A DNA stretch of 6,710 nt, taken from positions 1-6,710 of the forward strand of contig JADFIX010000214.1 in assembly GCA_022566435.1 (NCBI GenBank), in the 5' to 3' direction. Under the pieces are notes generated by a model, which saw only the letters and a program-made list of their open reading frames with translations, made no database searches and was not told the origin of the DNA. Every line of letters begins with the position of its first letter. Positions within the stretch are counted from its first letter, which is position 1. A program made the translations under genes and the position numbers. The DNA comes from Planctomycetota bacterium. GTDB taxonomy: Bacteria; Planctomycetota; Phycisphaerae; UBA1845. Shown piece by piece: positions 5,749 to 6,710 of this stretch.

Positions 5749-6274
5749 CGCCGACGACACGATCCGCCAGCAAGCCCATAGACTCGTGAGCGCACATGGT
5801 GAGGATGCGCCGATCCAGGCCGCCATGCGGGCACAGGCTTTACTCGATCAAGGCGACCCGGCCGGAAGCGCCCTGTGGGGGCGTATTGGAAACATGACCA
5901 ACGTGCTGTTGTCGAAGACCACGCACGCCGCCACCGTCGATCCGATGGGCCGGGATTCGGGCCGGCCCGTCGAGTCGGTCAACCAGACCCCGACGTTGAG
6001 CGATTTGCCGTCGCCGGACATCAAACGCTGGCATATCCAGCACAAAGCGATTGTGGTCACCGCCGTTCGGACGGGCCTGATTAATGTGGCGGAGGCCTGT
6101 GCTCGCTATAGCATCACGATCGAGGAATTCCTTTCCTGGAAGCGATTGCTTGACGAGCATGGCTTGCGCGGTCTGTGCGTCACGCGACTGAAAGAGTATC
6201 GGAACGCATCGTCGAGAGCCGCCCGGAACGGCGGGCCCTCCGAGGCGGTCAAGACGCGCGGGAGCGGGTCGTGA
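5744..6274 (+). CDS. SciP-like (DUF1153) regulator with N-terminal extension
   Basis: Residues about 85-153 form a DUF1153/SciP domain: DLPSPDIKRW (87-96), a K101 helix with VVTAVRTGLINVAEAC (104-119), RYSITIEEFLSW (121-132) and the closing LRGLCVTRLKEYR (141-153). SciP is a small alphaproteobacterial cytoplasmic DNA-binding protein that blocks transcription from CtrA-activated promoters. Caulobacter SciP is about 90 residues; here 176. The extra N-terminus (residues 4-48: HRLVSAHGEDAPIQAAMRAQ, then LLDQGD, then ALWGRI) resembles a separate family of short alphaproteobacterial proteins with an HGxxA...A.RA..LL..GD...W.RI pattern, apparently fused in frame. An internal ATG at 5894 (M51) could give a SciP-only form of 126 residues, but its ribosome site is poor. 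The start at 5744 also has only a weak site (AGG, 11 nt away), though it overlaps the previous small frame by ATGA. The last ~22 residues look disordered. The kinase gene begins at its stop codon. Confidence 0.8.
   Translation: MTADDTIRQQAHRLVSAHGEDAPIQAAMRAQALLDQGDPAGSALWGRIGNMTNVLLSKTTHAATVDPMGRDSGRPVESVNQTPTLSDLPSPDIKRWHIQHKAIVVTAVRTGLINVAEACARYSITIEEFLSWKRLLDEHGLRGLCVTRLKEYRNASSRAARNGGPSEAVKTRGSGS
6260..6264 (+). promoter_or_regulatory. Shine-Dalgarno of the histidine kinase gene
   Basis: GGGAG, 6 nt before the GTG at 6271 and inside the end of the SciP-like gene. It supports GTG as the kinase start and coupled translation. Confidence 0.6.
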
Positions 6275-6710
6275 ACAAGCGAATCGCCGCGTTGGAAAAA
6301 GAGATTCTCGAGCGTCGGAAGGTCGAGGCGGAACAGGAAAAACGGATCGCGGAGCTTCTATCGGCCAAATCGGCACTTGAGAAGCAGGGCGAGGAGATTG
6401 TCGGTCTCGCTGAAGATCTAGCTATAGCGCGGGACCAGGCGGAAGACGCGAACCGCGCCAAATCGATGTTCCTCGCGACAATGAGCCATGAACTTCGTAC
6501 GCCGCTGAACGCGATCATCGGTTTTTCCGAACTCATCGGGGGCGAGATGTTTGGGCCGGTGGGCAACGATTCATACCGCGAATACGCCAACGATATCCGC
6601 GAGTCCGGACAGCACTTGCTCGACCTGATCAACGATATTCTGGATCTGTCCAAGTTTGAATCCGGGTGTGACGAGCTCCACGAGGAGAACATCGAAATCT
6701 CGGAGCTCAC
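6271..6710 (+). CDS. Soluble coiled-coil sensor histidine kinase (PleC/DivJ-like HisKA), 3' end beyond window
   Basis: The first 146 residues of a two-component histidine kinase. Residues about 1-63 are a charged heptad-like coiled coil (many E, K, A, L, Q) with no signal peptide or membrane segment, so the protein is probably cytoplasmic. The HisKA dimerisation and phosphotransfer domain starts near residue 64, with phospho-acceptor H73 in SHELRTPLNAIIGFSEL (72-88), followed by a GPVG, a YREYANDIRESG stretch and HLLDLINDILDLSKFESG. This run is typical of the alphaproteobacterial PleC/DivJ-like group. The catalytic HATPase domain lies past the right edge. The GTG start overlaps the SciP-like stop as GTGA, so the two are one operon with coupled translation. 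The partner response regulator is unknown; DivK-like signalling feeding CtrA is a reasonable inference from the neighbour and the CtrA box. No sensory domain is visible before the coil, so input may come through a partner. Confidence 0.93.
   Translation, partial: MNKRIAALEKEILERRKVEAEQEKRIAELLSAKSALEKQGEEIVGLAEDLAIARDQAEDANRAKSMFLATMSHELRTPLNAIIGFSELIGGEMFGPVGNDSYREYANDIRESGQHLLDLINDILDLSKFESGCDELHEENIEISEL

Noticed and set aside
5588..5797. 69-codon minus-strand frame over the SciP leader
   Set aside because: No ribosome site, no recognisable sequence, and it opposes the better supported plus-strand genes.
6249..6710. Minus-strand open frame of 153 codons at the right edge, very serine-rich
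   Set aside because: It is antisense to the unmistakable HisKA domain; the serine richness is a by-product of reading that strand.

Overview
The window most likely comes from an alphaproteobacterium. The main evidence is at the right end: a DUF1153/SciP-type helix-turn-helix protein (SciP is the CtrA inhibitor of the alphaproteobacterial cell cycle), a PleC/DivJ-like sensor histidine kinase overlapping it, and a perfect TTAA-N7-TTAAC CtrA box upstream. These are family assignments read by eye; no database search was possible. Most of the window is fairly GC-rich (a hand count of the line at 4801 gives about 62% GC). The gene at 1488-3005 looks clearly poorer in GC (about 42% in the line at 1501).

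Left part, minus strand, in transcription order. (1) A 654-residue aconitase-superfamily hydro-lyase (5124 to 3160), with large and small domains fused as in fungal Lys4-type homoaconitases. (2) A 154-bp gap with a long imperfect inverted repeat. (3) A 505-residue unassigned protein (3005 to 1488) with an N-terminal winged-helix-like segment and a C-terminal PD-(D/E)XK nuclease signature; its middle resembles a second, degenerate nuclease-like unit. (4) A 182-residue HD-superfamily protein (1456 to 908) whose HD motif reads AD. (5) An MmgE/PrpD-family protein (898 to the left edge, partial). Genes 4 and 5 are 9 bp apart and surely one transcription unit. A PrpD-family dehydratase and an aconitase-family hydratase together suggest handling of a citrate-like tricarboxylate (2-methylcitrate, citrate or homocitrate type). 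The nuclease-like gene sits between them and looks acquired.

Middle, 5125-5743: a 619-bp intergenic region between the leftward and rightward units. It holds the CtrA box (5520-5534) and, after it, three copies of CCTATGA. Each copy forms an ATGA stop/start overlap in a new reading frame: 5590, 5646 and 5744. The small ORF at 5646 resembles the first ~20 residues of the SciP domain.

Right part, plus strand: a 176-residue SciP-like protein (5744-6274) with an extra N-terminal segment like a separate short alphaproteobacterial protein family, overlapping by GTGA a soluble coiled-coil HisKA histidine kinase (6271 to the right edge, partial). I infer a CtrA-linked regulatory module in which the SciP-like protein and the kinase are made together.

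The strongest candidates for something undescribed are the SciP-fusion/kinase module with its repeated ATGA leader, and the standalone two-lobed nuclease-like protein.
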